64,000 nucleotides of DNA from Phycisphaerales bacterium (GTDB lineage: Bacteria; Planctomycetota; Phycisphaerae; Phycisphaerales; UBA1924), in the NCBI GenBank assembly GCA_020853975.1, contig JADYXW010000028.1, forward strand, positions 1-64,000, given 5' to 3'. The notes beneath the pieces were generated by a model. It had not been told where the DNA came from. It did no database searches and worked only from the letters and a program-made list of their open reading frames with translations. A program made the translations under genes and the position numbers. Of the stretch, positions 1 to 8,559 are shown piece by piece (positions within the stretch are counted from its first letter, which is position 1; each line of letters begins with the position of its first letter).

Positions 1-251
1 ATCTGTTGGTCGCCCGCCTCGCGGATCGGCTGCCCGAACAGCCCACGTTCACGCCGTCGCTTGCTCATGCACGACTGTTCGCGCGTACAGCGTCACCGGT
101 TGCGCCAGGGTTCTGGACAGAGCAATACACGGTTCAACATCTAACGTAACCCACTTGCCCGAGAGTTGCCAGTAGTGGGTGATGGTCACAGAGCGCCCCT
201 GAACGGACTTCGTCCACGCGACCAGCCCCCAGGCCTCACAGCTCGCTGCGG

Positions 252-695
252 TCACTGTGCACACGTATCCGGGATGTCGCAATCCATCCCGCCAACAATC
301 CCGAAGTAGCCGTTCAAGTAGGCCGCCAACGACCCGGGGTTGATGATCCGAGGGTCGAGCGTCAGGGAGAGCGACTGGCACACGGTCGGACAGGCCACCT
401 CGCAGGTTCGCATCCCCGGCACCAGTTCGTTCCCCGGGCAGGAATCCGGTTCGTACTTGCAACAGTTCGTACATCCGACAACTGCCTGGTCCAATCGCGG
501 AGTCCCCTCCACAATCGCCCCCGGAAGGTCGGCCCGCTGACAGAGGGATGCTGCCGCCACGCAGCAGAGGTGACTCGCCTCGGGTACCGGGCAGGGCCCG
601 CATTCCGCACGCGGCGCCTGCCCAAAGCTGGATTGCGGCAGTCGAACGGCAGCAATGCAGCCGAGCAGGATCACCGCACAGACTCGGGAGTTCAT
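252..695 (-). CDS. Cys-rich secreted protein of unknown function
   Basis: 147-residue protein. The N terminus is a signal peptide: a short polar head, a hydrophobic stretch (residues 6-17) and a likely cleavage site near FGQA, residues 24-27. I chose the ATG at 695 because an upstream in-frame start would put the poly-G tract inside the protein as a Gly run ahead of the signal peptide. The mature part, about 120 residues, holds 14 cysteines, several as CC or CxxC pairs, so disulfide bonds and export are likely. I do not recognise a family. It is the last gene of a minus-strand run starting with the two-partner secretion genes. The start lies 13 bp downstream of an 18-bp homopolymer. Confidence 0.6.
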   Translation of the reverse strand: MNSRVCAVILLGCIAAVRLPQSSFGQAPRAECGPCPVPEASHLCCVAAASLCQRADLPGAIVEGTPRLDQAVVGCTNCCKYEPDSCPGNELVPGMRTCEVACPTVCQSLSLTLDPRIINPGSLAAYLNGYFGIVGGMDCDIPDTCAQ

Positions 696-708
696 GGGTT
701 GCAGCGTA

Positions 709-726
709 CCCCCCCCCCCCCCCCCC
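709..726. repeat. 18-bp mononucleotide C/G tract
   Basis: An unbroken run of 18 C on the plus strand (G on the minus strand). It lies 13 bp upstream of the ATG of the Cys-rich secreted protein (695) and downstream of the small gene ending at 747. The position would overlap the promoter spacer or ribosome-binding region of the minus-strand gene. Such tracts are slippage-prone and are known phase-variation switches in other bacteria; here that role is inference. Tract length from assembly may be inexact. Confidence 0.9.
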
Positions 727-746
727 AATGTCAAACGCACCCTGTC

Positions 747-959
747 TCATCGCCCCAAGCCGGCGCCGCAACAACGTCGGACTCGTTGGCCAGCACGCGC
801 CTCTCCGCCGCCACTCGCAGTGTTGCCAATCGCCGCGGGCTCAAGTTCGTCGGCACCACGATCTGCTACGCCTTCATGCAGGCGGTGTGCGTGGTGGATG
901 ACCATGTGGAAGCGTGCCCGGCACGAAAGGCACACCGCACGAGCCGCTGACCCCGTCAT
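747..959 (-). CDS. Small Cys-containing protein, translationally coupled
   Basis: 70-residue product. Its ATG (959-957) overlaps the TGA (958-956) of the preceding gene as ATGA, the classic coupling arrangement, which is the main reason to believe in it. It has a CLSC pair at residues 10-13, a nearby HH (residues 22-23) and a CC pair at 63-64, so a small metal-binding fold is possible, but no family is recognised. It has no signal peptide or membrane segment. It could still be a chance open frame in GC-rich DNA, since the C-terminal third is low-complexity G/A/R. Confidence 0.45.
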   Translation of the reverse strand: MTGSAARAVCLSCRARFHMVIHHAHRLHEGVADRGADELEPAAIGNTASGGGEARAGQRVRRCCGAGLGR

Positions 960-1276
960 CCGAACCGATCGTCCTCCGCGCGAGGCTGCCCGCCCCCACG
1001 CTTGGCCGCCGGCACTCGCTCCAGCTCGCTCACGATCCGCGCCAGAGCCTCCACCTTGCGACCCTCGCAGACGCCGTCCACGTGCGCCGCATCGCACCCG
1101 GCCTTCAGCATCGTGGCCCGGGCCTTGGACCACAGTTTCTCGAGCGCCGCGGGCTCCCCGGTCACATACACCTCGCTCACCAGCTCCGCCAGACGCCGCC
1201 TCAGCGCGGTGTCCCGGTGGGCGAAGAACCGCGACACGATCCCCTGCTGATAGGGCGAGAGGTATTGGTGCGCCAT
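956..1276 (-). CDS. Hypothetical protein, 106 aa
   Basis: Soluble, mostly alpha-helical 106-residue protein with a well-mixed composition (residues 1-90) and a basic, disordered tail. I do not recognise a family. It lies 58 bp downstream of the broken TpsA gene on the same strand and is coupled by ATGA to a 70-residue gene. The spacer holds an 8-bp hairpin. There is no signal peptide. The upstream ribosome-binding sequence is weak (CGGACAGC before ATG), so expression may depend on read-through from the secretion operon. Confidence 0.6.
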   Translation of the reverse strand: MAHQYLSPYQQGIVSRFFAHRDTALRRRLAELVSEVYVTGEPAALEKLWSKARATMLKAGCDAAHVDGVCEGRKVEALARIVSELERVPAAKRGGGQPRAEDDRFG

Positions 1277-1295
1277 GCTGTCCGAGCGTACGCGA

Positions 1296-1323
1296 GCCCG
1301 GGGCGGGGAGGCCCACCCCGGGC
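1296..1323. other. Hairpin between the TpsA gene and the small-gene pair
   Basis: Perfect 8-bp inverted repeat GCCCGGGG / CCCCGGGC with a 12-nt loop, between the end of the exoprotein frame (1335) and the next gene start (1276). No T tract follows on either strand, so it is not a standard terminator. It may attenuate or stabilise the transcript. Confidence 0.35.
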
Positions 1324-1334
1324 CGCGGCGTTCC

Positions 1335-1874
1335 TCACGATCCGCGCCGGGCCGCCTCTTCGATGGCCGCGGCGAAGTCCTCCGGGCTCGCGCCCGTGGG
1401 GCTGATCTGCTCCAGCAGGCGTGCCCGCGCCAGGCGATACTCGCCGGAGGTGAGGCCCAGGCGCCTCATGGACGCGAGCAGGGCCTCGATCTGCCGGATG
1501 GTCACGAGCGTCGTGCGCTCCGCGGAGGTCGACTCCAGGTAGGCGCGATAGGAAGCGCCGTCGAAGCGACCGGCCTGCGTCAGCGAGAACCAGCGGCTCG
1601 CGCTCGCGCTGATGCCCGACGCGATCTCCTCTGTCCGGTCGGCGTCCGAAGAGCCGAACACGCCGTTGTACTGGTTCACCACGCGGACCAGCCACCGGAT
1701 GTCAACGCGGCTGGCGGCGTACGTGTCCTCCAACGCCATCGCTCGCGCGACGCCGGGGAGGTCGTTATACACCAGCGGGCCGCTCAGGCCCTCCTGGCCT
1801 TCGGCGCCCGCGACAGCCCGAGCGTTCACGCCCAGCCGCGCAAGCAGCCGGACATCAAACACCGGCACCTGCAC
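1335..1874 (-). pseudogene. C-terminal fragment of the TpsA exoprotein (frame-shifted part)
   Basis: This open frame carries about 180 residues of well-mixed sequence and, read upstream without its own start, continues smoothly from the exoprotein gene. Joining frames around 1905 gives NGRVLDQ followed by GLTPPRFRDTVQVPVFDV, much more protein-like than the Pro/Ala/Gly-rich tail the upstream frame otherwise ends in. The upstream frame stops at 1855 and this frame has a stop at 1932, so the shift (+1 in sense) must lie within 1858-1931. An independent gene starting at the GTG of 1874 is the alternative, but no clear ribosome-binding site precedes it. Either a sequencing error, a real inactivating mutation or, less likely, recoding would explain it. 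The function of this C-terminal region is unknown. Confidence 0.6.
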
Positions 1875-4800
1875 CGTGTCCCGGAAGCGCGGCGGGGTGA
1901 GTCCGCTGGTCCAGCACGCGGCCGTTGAGCATCAGCGCTGCCTGCGAGGTCTCCTCGGGCAGACTGCGCGTGACTTCAAACTGATCCAGCACGCCGTGGC
2001 TGCCCTCGAAGGCATCGGCAAAGGTCGGTGCGGGCGCGCCGGCCGTTCCGGCGAGTTCCAGGTTCGTCGTGTTGAACCCGATGAGGCCACCGGCGACAAA
2101 GTCCAGCCCGCGGTCGGTGACAGACGCGCCGGTGAAGTCCAGCAGGTCGTCCGCCGCACGCAGCCGGAGCACGATGCGGTCGGCCGTGACGATCATGTCG
2201 CCCACGGTGGTCATGTCGCCCAGCTCGGCGTCCTGCGTCGCGGTCAGCCTGAGGGTGCCCAGCGTCGTGAACTTCTCGTGCTGCGCCATGCGGAAGTTGC
2301 GGGCGGAGATGTTGATGGATCGCTCGCCCACGATCGTCGCGGCGTCGGCGATGTCGCGCTCGGAAACTCCGAACCCGGTGGAGAGCGTGATGTCCTCGAT
2401 CGCCGCGAGCGAGCCCACATCGCCGTTGAAGACGATGAGCCCGCCGGGCGTCGTCATGACGTCAAGGTTGTGCGAGCCGTCGATGGTGGAATCGAAGCGG
2501 ATCACACCATCGAACGCGGGGTCGAAGCTGAGGAGCCGGGTGTCGTCGCCCAGGGTGACGGCACCGTTGTAGAACTGGTCGCCCCTGGTGCGGACCAGCC
2601 CGCCGTTGATCGCTGAGTCGCCATTGACCGTGAGCCCGACGAGGCCGTTGACCTCGCCGACGGCGCCGTCGGCGGTGAGGTCGCCGTTGACCGTCAGGTA
2701 CGAGGGGCACTCACCCCCACCGAGGTTGCCAATACAGTCAGCCACCAGGCTGTCGGCGGTCGTCTCAAAGATCACCTGCGGGGCCGTGAGCGTGCGGTCG
2801 TTCACCAGCTCCACAGCGCCGTGGTAACGCTGGTACTGATCAGCGGCGATGTCCGCGCGGAGCTGGCCCACTCCGAACACGTCAAGCGAGACAAGCGAGA
2901 GGGCGTCGGCGACCGTCGAGCGGGTCTCTGAGGCGAGCGTCAGCGCCGTGCCGTCCACCTGCGTCGCATCGGTGATGTCCACGCCCGCGTCGTAGGACTC
3001 CACCCGGTAGGTCATGCCCTGCAGCGCGTCGGCGAACTGCGCCGCGTCGGGCAGGTCGCTCGCACCGATGGCGGCGTCCTGCTCGAAGGTCATCGCGTCC
3101 GGACGGGTCGTGCCACCCGCAACGCCGTGGATCGTCGGCCCGTTGGTGTGCACGTCGATTCGGGCGGTGGCGAGGCCGGCACCGCTGCCGGCCCGGAGCG
3201 CGATCGTCCGGCCCCAGAGGTCGACGCCCGAGAGCGAGCCCGTGCCGGGCTCCAGGTGCTGGGCAAAGGTCAGGTCGCCCGAGCCATCGAGGCCCGAGTG
3301 CACGCTGATCTCGCCCCCGGCATGGAGGAAGCCCGCGATCGTGATGGGCCCCTCGCTGCGGAGCGAGATGTCCGAGCCGATGTCGATGTTGTCCTCGACG
3401 CGGATGGACTGGGAGGCGTGCGCCTGAAGGCTGCCGACCTGGGCATAGCCGTTGGCCCCGCCAAAGTCGCCCCCCAGCACGAGGTAGCCGTTGGTGATGT
3501 CCAGGACGACATTGACCTGGCTGGCGTTTGAGATCGAGCCGAACGGGCCCGAGCGGAAGAACTTGCTGCGGCCCTGGGTGAGATAGAGCGTGCGTCCCGC
3601 GGGGAGGTCGGCGAGGCCGAACTTCACCTGGCCCGTGGTCGCGGTAAGCCGGATGTCGCCGCTGAGCGACTGGAGGTTGGTGCCGAGGAAGACCATGTCG
3701 CGGATGTCGCGACCGGCGCGAAAGTCCAGCTCGGTGGCGCCGACGAAGAGGACGGGGTCGGGGGTCGCGGGCCCGGGGCCGCCGAAGCGGATGTCGCGGC
3801 CCGCGCGGAGCGTCAGCCCGCCGTTGGTCTTGAAGATCGTGTTGAAGATGACAATGTCGTTGGTGGCCTCGAGGAAGACATCGCCCGCAAAGTTCTCGAT
3901 CGCCGCGGGGGAGATGTTCCAGGTGACGGCGCCGCCATCGGGCCCGTTGACCTGCCCGTCGCCGACCTCGGCGTCGTCGCCGGCGCCGTGGAAGATGTTG
4001 ATGTTCGTCGGATCAAAGAGGATGGAGGCGGCCCGGAAACCGGGCTGGGCGTCGCCGACGAGCGTGCCGAGCACGGACAGCCGCCGGGCGCCGGAGACCT
4101 CTCCCACGCCGCCGTCGCCCCCGAGCGCGCCGCCGGAGATGTCAACGATCGCGCCACGCTCCGTGGAGGTGTCGCCGGCGTAGGAGTGCACGAGCAGACG
4201 CCCGCCCGAAGCCAGCCCGTCACCACCGGAAGCGGAGGTGACGCTCCCCGAGGCAAGCGTGGTGAGTGTAGAGCTCGTGATCGTGACCGAGCCCGCGCTC
4301 CCGCGGTCCGCGTCGGCGCTGACGACGCCCGCGTTGGTCACGACCGGGGCGGTCATCACGACATCGCCCGCGGCCCCGTTCTCGACGCTCGCGCTGATCG
4401 TGCCGATGTTCACGGCCTCGCCAGAGCTGGCGATTGCGACCTTGCCGCCCTTCGCCCGGACCTCGCCCCGGTTCACGAACGCCATGGCGACAGCGTCGCC
4501 CGCCGCGAGGCTGGAAACGCCGCCCTTGCGGAGCTTGGGCGCCGGTGGCCTGGTGGGGTCGACGGTGCGGCCGTCGATCTTGGCCATGATGTTCCCGTCG
4601 GCCTCGCGCACCATCACGTCACTTCCGACCATCATCGAGACCACGCCGCCATCGGCGATGACCTGCCCCGTGTTCTCGATCGCGGCGCCGACCAGCGCGA
4701 CAGACCCGGCGTCGATGACGCCCTGGTTGATGATCGCACCTTCCACGCCCGTGAAGTGGTCTACGCCGCGCAGGAAGTCGCGGTCCGAGAGATTGCCGGC

Positions 4801-5205
4801 GGCGGCGATGACCCCGGACGCGTTGACGATCGAGCCCGCGCCGAAGACCACGCCCGCGGGGTTCACGATGTACACCCGGCCGTTCGCCGTCAGGTTGCCG
4901 TCGATCCGCGTCGGGGCCGGGCCCTGGATGCGGTTGAGCACGCGAGAGGCGGCGTCGGGCTGAATGAACCGGACGGTCTCGCCCGGGGCAATATCGAACG
5001 ACCGGTAGTTGATGATGGCGTTGCGGGAGGCCGTGATCGTGGTGAGCGTGCCCTGGCGTTCGAAGCGGACGGCGCCGCGGGCCACCTTCTCGCCCTGGGG
5101 GCCCGCCGCCGCGGGCGACGCCGCCAGGCCGATCGTCGAGCCGGCGATCAGGGCTATGGCAACGGCCCTGCCGATCCCGATGCGGTCATCTCTGCGGGTG
5201 TTCAT
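1855..5205 (-). CDS. Filamentous haemagglutinin-type TpsA exoprotein (N-terminal and main part; frameshifted at 3' end)
   Basis: Large exported protein of a two-partner (type Vb) secretion system. The ATG at 5205 is preceded by GGAGG. Residues 1-35 form an extended signal peptide ending in AAA. Residues about 40-150 match the TPS secretion domain: RFIQPDAASRVLNRIQG, then the hallmark NPAGVVFGAGS. The rest is a repetitive Gly/Asp/Val-rich beta-helix passenger with recurring short strands such as GDV-T, TVNG and INQG. The frame ends at 1855 in an unnatural Pro/Ala/Gly-rich tail, and the natural C terminus appears to continue in another frame down to 1335, giving about 1300 residues in total. 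The gene lies 86 bp downstream of its TpsB partner. Adhesin or surface-protein roles are typical of the family; the actual ligand is unknown. Confidence 0.85.
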   Translation of the reverse strand: MNTRRDDRIGIGRAVAIALIAGSTIGLAASPAAAGPQGEKVARGAVRFERQGTLTTITASRNAIINYRSFDIAPGETVRFIQPDAASRVLNRIQGPAPTRIDGNLTANGRVYIVNPAGVVFGAGSIVNASGVIAAAGNLSDRDFLRGVDHFTGVEGAIINQGVIDAGSVALVGAAIENTGQVIADGGVVSMMVGSDVMVREADGNIMAKIDGRTVDPTRPPAPKLRKGGVSSLAAGDAVAMAFVNRGEVRAKGGKVAIASSGEAVNIGTISASVENGAAGDVVMTAPVVTNAGVVSADADRGSAGSVTITSSTLTTLASGSVTSASGGDGLASGGRLLVHSYAGDTSTERGAIVDISGGALGGDGGVGEVSGARRLSVLGTLVGDAQPGFRAASILFDPTNINIFHGAGDDAEVGDGQVNGPDGGAVTWNISPAAIENFAGDVFLEATNDIVIFNTIFKTNGGLTLRAGRDIRFGGPGPATPDPVLFVGATELDFRAGRDIRDMVFLGTNLQSLSGDIRLTATTGQVKFGLADLPAGRTLYLTQGRSKFFRSGPFGSISNASQVNVVLDITNGYLVLGGDFGGANGYAQVGSLQAHASQSIRVEDNIDIGSDISLRSEGPITIAGFLHAGGEISVHSGLDGSGDLTFAQHLEPGTGSLSGVDLWGRTIALRAGSGAGLATARIDVHTNGPTIHGVAGGTTRPDAMTFEQDAAIGASDLPDAAQFADALQGMTYRVESYDAGVDITDATQVDGTALTLASETRSTVADALSLVSLDVFGVGQLRADIAADQYQRYHGAVELVNDRTLTAPQVIFETTADSLVADCIGNLGGGECPSYLTVNGDLTADGAVGEVNGLVGLTVNGDSAINGGLVRTRGDQFYNGAVTLGDDTRLLSFDPAFDGVIRFDSTIDGSHNLDVMTTPGGLIVFNGDVGSLAAIEDITLSTGFGVSERDIADAATIVGERSINISARNFRMAQHEKFTTLGTLRLTATQDAELGDMTTVGDMIVTADRIVLRLRAADDLLDFTGASVTDRGLDFVAGGLIGFNTTNLELAGTAGAPAPTFADAFEGSHGVLDQFEVTRSLPEETSQAALMLNGRVLDQRTHPAALPGHGAGAGV

Positions 5206-5291
5206 CCGTGTTCCCTCCGTGCCTCTCTTCAGAACGTACGTGACGGCCGTAGGTAACATAGATCGAGGCCGGTCGGTTGCCATGAATTTGG

Positions 5292-7190
5292 CTAGTAGAT
5301 CAGCGTGAGGACGATGTGCAGCTCGGTGTGACCGGCATCAACAGAATGTCCGCCAGATCCGTCGTCCAGTTCCGCCAATGCCACGCCTAGGTCTACTCGG
5401 ACGTTGAACCTCCGGGTGAGCGAGAACTCGGCCCCTACCCCCGCCCCAACGAGCGTCTCATCCACCTCGAAGCTCTCCCGGTCAGAGTTCAGCACGCGGG
5501 CGGCGTCCACGAACCCCTTGAACACCAGGTCCCAGTCGGTCGGGCCATACGCGTACTGAGGCTTCCACCGGAAGGGCTGCCCCATGAACGTCCCGGGCTG
5601 CACGTCCGGGTCGACCGAGCGCGGAACGTGAAACCGGTATTCCAGCGTGCCCATCACCACGTCGTCGCCCGCGACCTTGGAGGTCGGGTAGCCCCGAACC
5701 GTGTAGAGGCCGCCCGCCGCCATCTCCTCGTTCGGGATCAGGCGGCTGCCCAGCGAGTGCTGCCCCCGAAAGGCCATCAGCACCTCGTGCGCCAGGTTCC
5801 CGGACTTCGCCGAGGCCTCGTCGAAGAGCGGATCAAGATAGAACGAGTGCACCGCCTCCGCACGCAGCACCGCATACTCGTCGTCGGCGTTCAGGCGGCC
5901 AAGGGCGTCCAGGTCCGCGCTGGTCCCCGCGATGCCCGCGAGGTTGAGGTCGACGCCGAGCTGCGCCTCGGTCCGGCTCTGGTCGCGGAACCGCTCCAGC
6001 CTCATGGCGGCGTGCGGGATAAGGAAGTCCTCGTCCGCGTCAGAGCCCGCGAGGTCGTTCTGCACGCGCACGTTTTCGAAGCGGGCACCCGCGATGAGGT
6101 CGACGAAGAGGTCCTTGTGCTGGAAGAAGTTCCACTTCAGCTCCACGCCCGCGTCCCAGCCCTGGCCGCTGAAATCAAGGTCCGGCAGGCCCAGTTCCGA
6201 CGCGACATACTCGTAGTACGAGGCGTGCACCTTCCATCGCAGCCTCTCGGAGTTCGGGAAGGGCCGGTCGTAGAACGCGTACACCTGGTGCACGTCGTCA
6301 AAGTTCGCGGTCTGGTACCCGACCGTGAAGATGTCGTCGTTGTTCGAGAGGTCGTTGTGGATGAAGCCCATGTGCTCGCGGAAGGCGTCGGTGGAGCCAG
6401 AGCCCGTGTTCGACACCTGCCCGAAGAAGAGCCATGGCCGGTTCTCCGTCACCATGTAGTCCAGCGTCACGGCTCCGGGCGTGTCGCCCGGTGCGGACAC
6501 CGCAACGTCCACGCGCCGCCCGGGGTGGCGGTTCAACCGCGCGGTGTACGCATCGAGCACGTCCGCCCGCAGCAGGTCGCGACGCGCCGTCTCTCCCTCA
6601 ACGTGCGGCCCCACGGGCGAACGCTCGATGATCCTGCGGTGCAGCGGGTTGTTGAGGCTCTCGCCCTCCTTCACACGCTCGCCGACACCCAGCGTGCGGA
6701 CCTCCGTCACTGTGCCGAGCGTCACCTCAAGCCTCAGCGAGCCGTCACCGGCCTCGCGGGTGTCGACCACCACCCCGTCCACGACTCCGAACTGGAGCGG
6801 ATCGGGCGTCACGTAGACTCCAACGTACCCCATCGACTTGAGCAGACGAAGAACCGCAGGCGCGACCGCGGCCAGCCCGGTGTCCGTCAGCTTCACCCCG
6901 CCCCGTGCCGCGATGTCCGCCAATCTCAGGGGAACGCCGGTCTGACCCTCTTCGGGGGCGGCGAAGCCTTCGGCGGTCTCCACCAGCTCGACCCGAGCCT
7001 CCAGCAGGGCAGCCCCGTCTGGCAGTTCGGAGGCCTCCACTGCGTACCGAACTACAACTGAATCGATCGAATGCGATCCGCTTTCCGCGATCAGCGAGGG
7101 CCCAAGCCCCGCCCGAGCGTCCACGGGCAGCCCCGCGAGCGAGGCGAGGGCCAAGGCCCAGGTCAGCGTTCTTCTGTAGCGTGGAGACAT
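5292..7190 (-). CDS. TpsB / ShlB-FhaC-type outer-membrane transporter of two-partner secretion
   Basis: 632-residue Omp85-superfamily pore that recognises the TPS domain of the adjacent exoprotein and moves it across the outer membrane. A signal peptide spans residues 1-27 (ending ARA). Residues about 40-240 hold periplasmic POTRA-like segments. From about 250 a 16-strand-type beta barrel follows with alternating aromatic strands. The loop-6 signature VRGYPTSKVAGDD and the strand motif FKGFVDAARV are visible, and the protein ends in the aromatic residue Y. The ATG at 7190 has GAGGG upstream. It is the first gene of the minus-strand operon TpsB-TpsA. Compared with FhaC (about 580 aa) the N-terminal region is longer. 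I am confident of the family; the exact substrate is inferred from adjacency. Confidence 0.9.
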   Translation of the reverse strand: MSPRYRRTLTWALALASLAGLPVDARAGLGPSLIAESGSHSIDSVVVRYAVEASELPDGAALLEARVELVETAEGFAAPEEGQTGVPLRLADIAARGGVKLTDTGLAAVAPAVLRLLKSMGYVGVYVTPDPLQFGVVDGVVVDTREAGDGSLRLEVTLGTVTEVRTLGVGERVKEGESLNNPLHRRIIERSPVGPHVEGETARRDLLRADVLDAYTARLNRHPGRRVDVAVSAPGDTPGAVTLDYMVTENRPWLFFGQVSNTGSGSTDAFREHMGFIHNDLSNNDDIFTVGYQTANFDDVHQVYAFYDRPFPNSERLRWKVHASYYEYVASELGLPDLDFSGQGWDAGVELKWNFFQHKDLFVDLIAGARFENVRVQNDLAGSDADEDFLIPHAAMRLERFRDQSRTEAQLGVDLNLAGIAGTSADLDALGRLNADDEYAVLRAEAVHSFYLDPLFDEASAKSGNLAHEVLMAFRGQHSLGSRLIPNEEMAAGGLYTVRGYPTSKVAGDDVVMGTLEYRFHVPRSVDPDVQPGTFMGQPFRWKPQYAYGPTDWDLVFKGFVDAARVLNSDRESFEVDETLVGAGVGAEFSLTRRFNVRVDLGVALAELDDGSGGHSVDAGHTELHIVLTLIY

Positions 7191-7390
7191 GGAACCCTCG
7201 CGGTAATCGGACCTTCAACGCGCAAGATTCCTCCATCGGCAGTCCGGTTGCGCGGCACACACAGGATGTTCCAACTCCCACCGAGCGGCGGTTCCCCCTT
7301 CGGCTCACGTCCGAAGTCCAAAATAGCGATTTGACAGCGCAGTTTTGACGCATTGGTGTTATCCTGCCAGTCCTCGTGAGGAGCACCGTC

Positions 7391-7645
7391 ATGAATCGTG
7401 GGTCTGTCGCCGTGATGATCGCCGCCGCATGTCTCGCCCTGTGCGCAGGTTGCAACCGCTCAGGGCGCTCACCCGCCTCCATGTGCGCCCTCAGCGTTCA
7501 GCCCCAGACGCTCACCCTCGGGGCCGGTGATTCCCTGGGTCGCGTGATCTACGTCAACGACCTGATCCTCGCCGCGCGTGCTCTCAACGCCGACGAGATG
7601 CTGACCGCGGCGGACTCGGCAGAGTCCTTCGAGCTCGCCGAGTAA
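7391..7645 (+). CDS. Small putative lipoprotein
   Basis: 84-residue protein beginning MNRGSVAVMIAAACLALC with a lipobox-like ending AGC at residues 18-20, so lipid-anchored export is likely. The ATG at 7391 is preceded by a GTGAGGAG ribosome-binding sequence. The mature part is short, acidic toward the end, and shows no known domain. It is transcribed divergently from the TpsB gene; the 200 bp between them (7191-7390) must hold both promoters, but I could not fix a convincing -35/-10 pair there. Function unknown. Confidence 0.6.
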   Translation: MNRGSVAVMIAAACLALCAGCNRSGRSPASMCALSVQPQTLTLGAGDSLGRVIYVNDLILAARALNADEMLTAADSAESFELAE

Positions 7646-7824
7646 AACCCTATCAGGCGGGGCGTTCGCCGGCGGCGCCGGGAATAGACGACAGCCCCTG
7701 TCCTCCGCATCCTATTTTTTGGTCAAACCGGGTTGCATTCCTCGGTTCTTGGTTCACCTTTCCGCATAGTGGGCGTCCGAGCTTGCCGGGCGTCCGTATC
7801 GATTGACGGAAAGGGAGAATCGCC

Positions 7825-8502
7825 ATGGATCGGTTTGCACGCATCAGCGCACTGGCCGCGCTCGCCGGGTCGCTCCTTGCTGGCCAGGCCAACGCCACAC
7901 TCATCGACTCGTCCGCGTACTTCACCCCGCTGCCCCACACGCTCATCGACTTCGAGCTCGACGCCAACGGCGACCCGCTCGGCCTGATCGACGGCGAATC
8001 TCTCGCGATGCCGCTCACCGCGTACTCCACGCAAGGCGTCACCTTCCTCAACCAGGTCAGGTGGGTCAACGACGGCTCCCCCGCCTTTGACGCGGCGCAG
8101 CTCATCGGCGGCTCGTGGGACCACTCCATCCCCTCCGCCTTCGTCAACTCCTTTGCCTTCACCTTTGACGTCCCTGTCCGGGCCTTCGGTTTCTGGGTCG
8201 TCAACAACCAGAACGTTGATCCCGACGGGCCCATCTTCCGGGCTTACGACGCGCAGAACCAGCTCATAGAGCAGGTGCAGTTCAACGGCGCCGTCGTTGA
8301 CTCGACGATCACCGACGGCGTGACGGTCGCCGGGTACGGCTTCATGGGCATCGAGGCCGATCGCGATATCGCCCGGGTCGAGGTCCAGAAGCGGGCGGCG
8401 ATCTTCGACGACCTGCGGTTCACCGCGGTCCCGACGCCGGGGGCAGCGACAATGGCGGGGCTTGCGGGGCTGGTGCTGAGCCGACGTCGCCGCGGTGCAT
8501 GA
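7825..8502 (+). CDS. Secreted protein with PEP-CTERM-like C-terminal sorting signal
   Basis: 225 residues. Signal peptide at 1-24 (SLLAGQANA). The middle, about 30-200, is a beta-rich domain with aromatic pairs (FAFTFDVPVRAFGFWVV), resembling the lectin-like or choice-of-anchor domains of exported planctomycete proteins. The C terminus has the tripartite sorting signal: VPTPGAA, a short hydrophobic helix (MAGLAGLVL) and the basic cluster SRRRRGA, the Phycisphaerae variant of PEP-CTERM. It is therefore likely processed by an exosortase-type enzyme and placed on the envelope; no exosortase gene is in the window. GGAAAGGGAG lies upstream of the ATG. It stands alone between flanking genes. Confidence 0.75.
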   Translation: MDRFARISALAALAGSLLAGQANATLIDSSAYFTPLPHTLIDFELDANGDPLGLIDGESLAMPLTAYSTQGVTFLNQVRWVNDGSPAFDAAQLIGGSWDHSIPSAFVNSFAFTFDVPVRAFGFWVVNNQNVDPDGPIFRAYDAQNQLIEQVQFNGAVVDSTITDGVTVAGYGFMGIEADRDIARVEVQKRAAIFDDLRFTAVPTPGAATMAGLAGLVLSRRRRGA

Positions 8503-8559
8503 GCCGCAGGCCGCCTCCCCGCTTGCACTTGTCCGAGAGGCAGGCAATAGTGGTGGCTT

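Noticed and set aside
7330-7375. TTGACA-like -35 element upstream of the small lipoprotein gene
   Set aside because: TTGACA and TTGACG occur but no -10 hexamer lies at 16-18 bp spacing; the TATCCT present is at the wrong distance.
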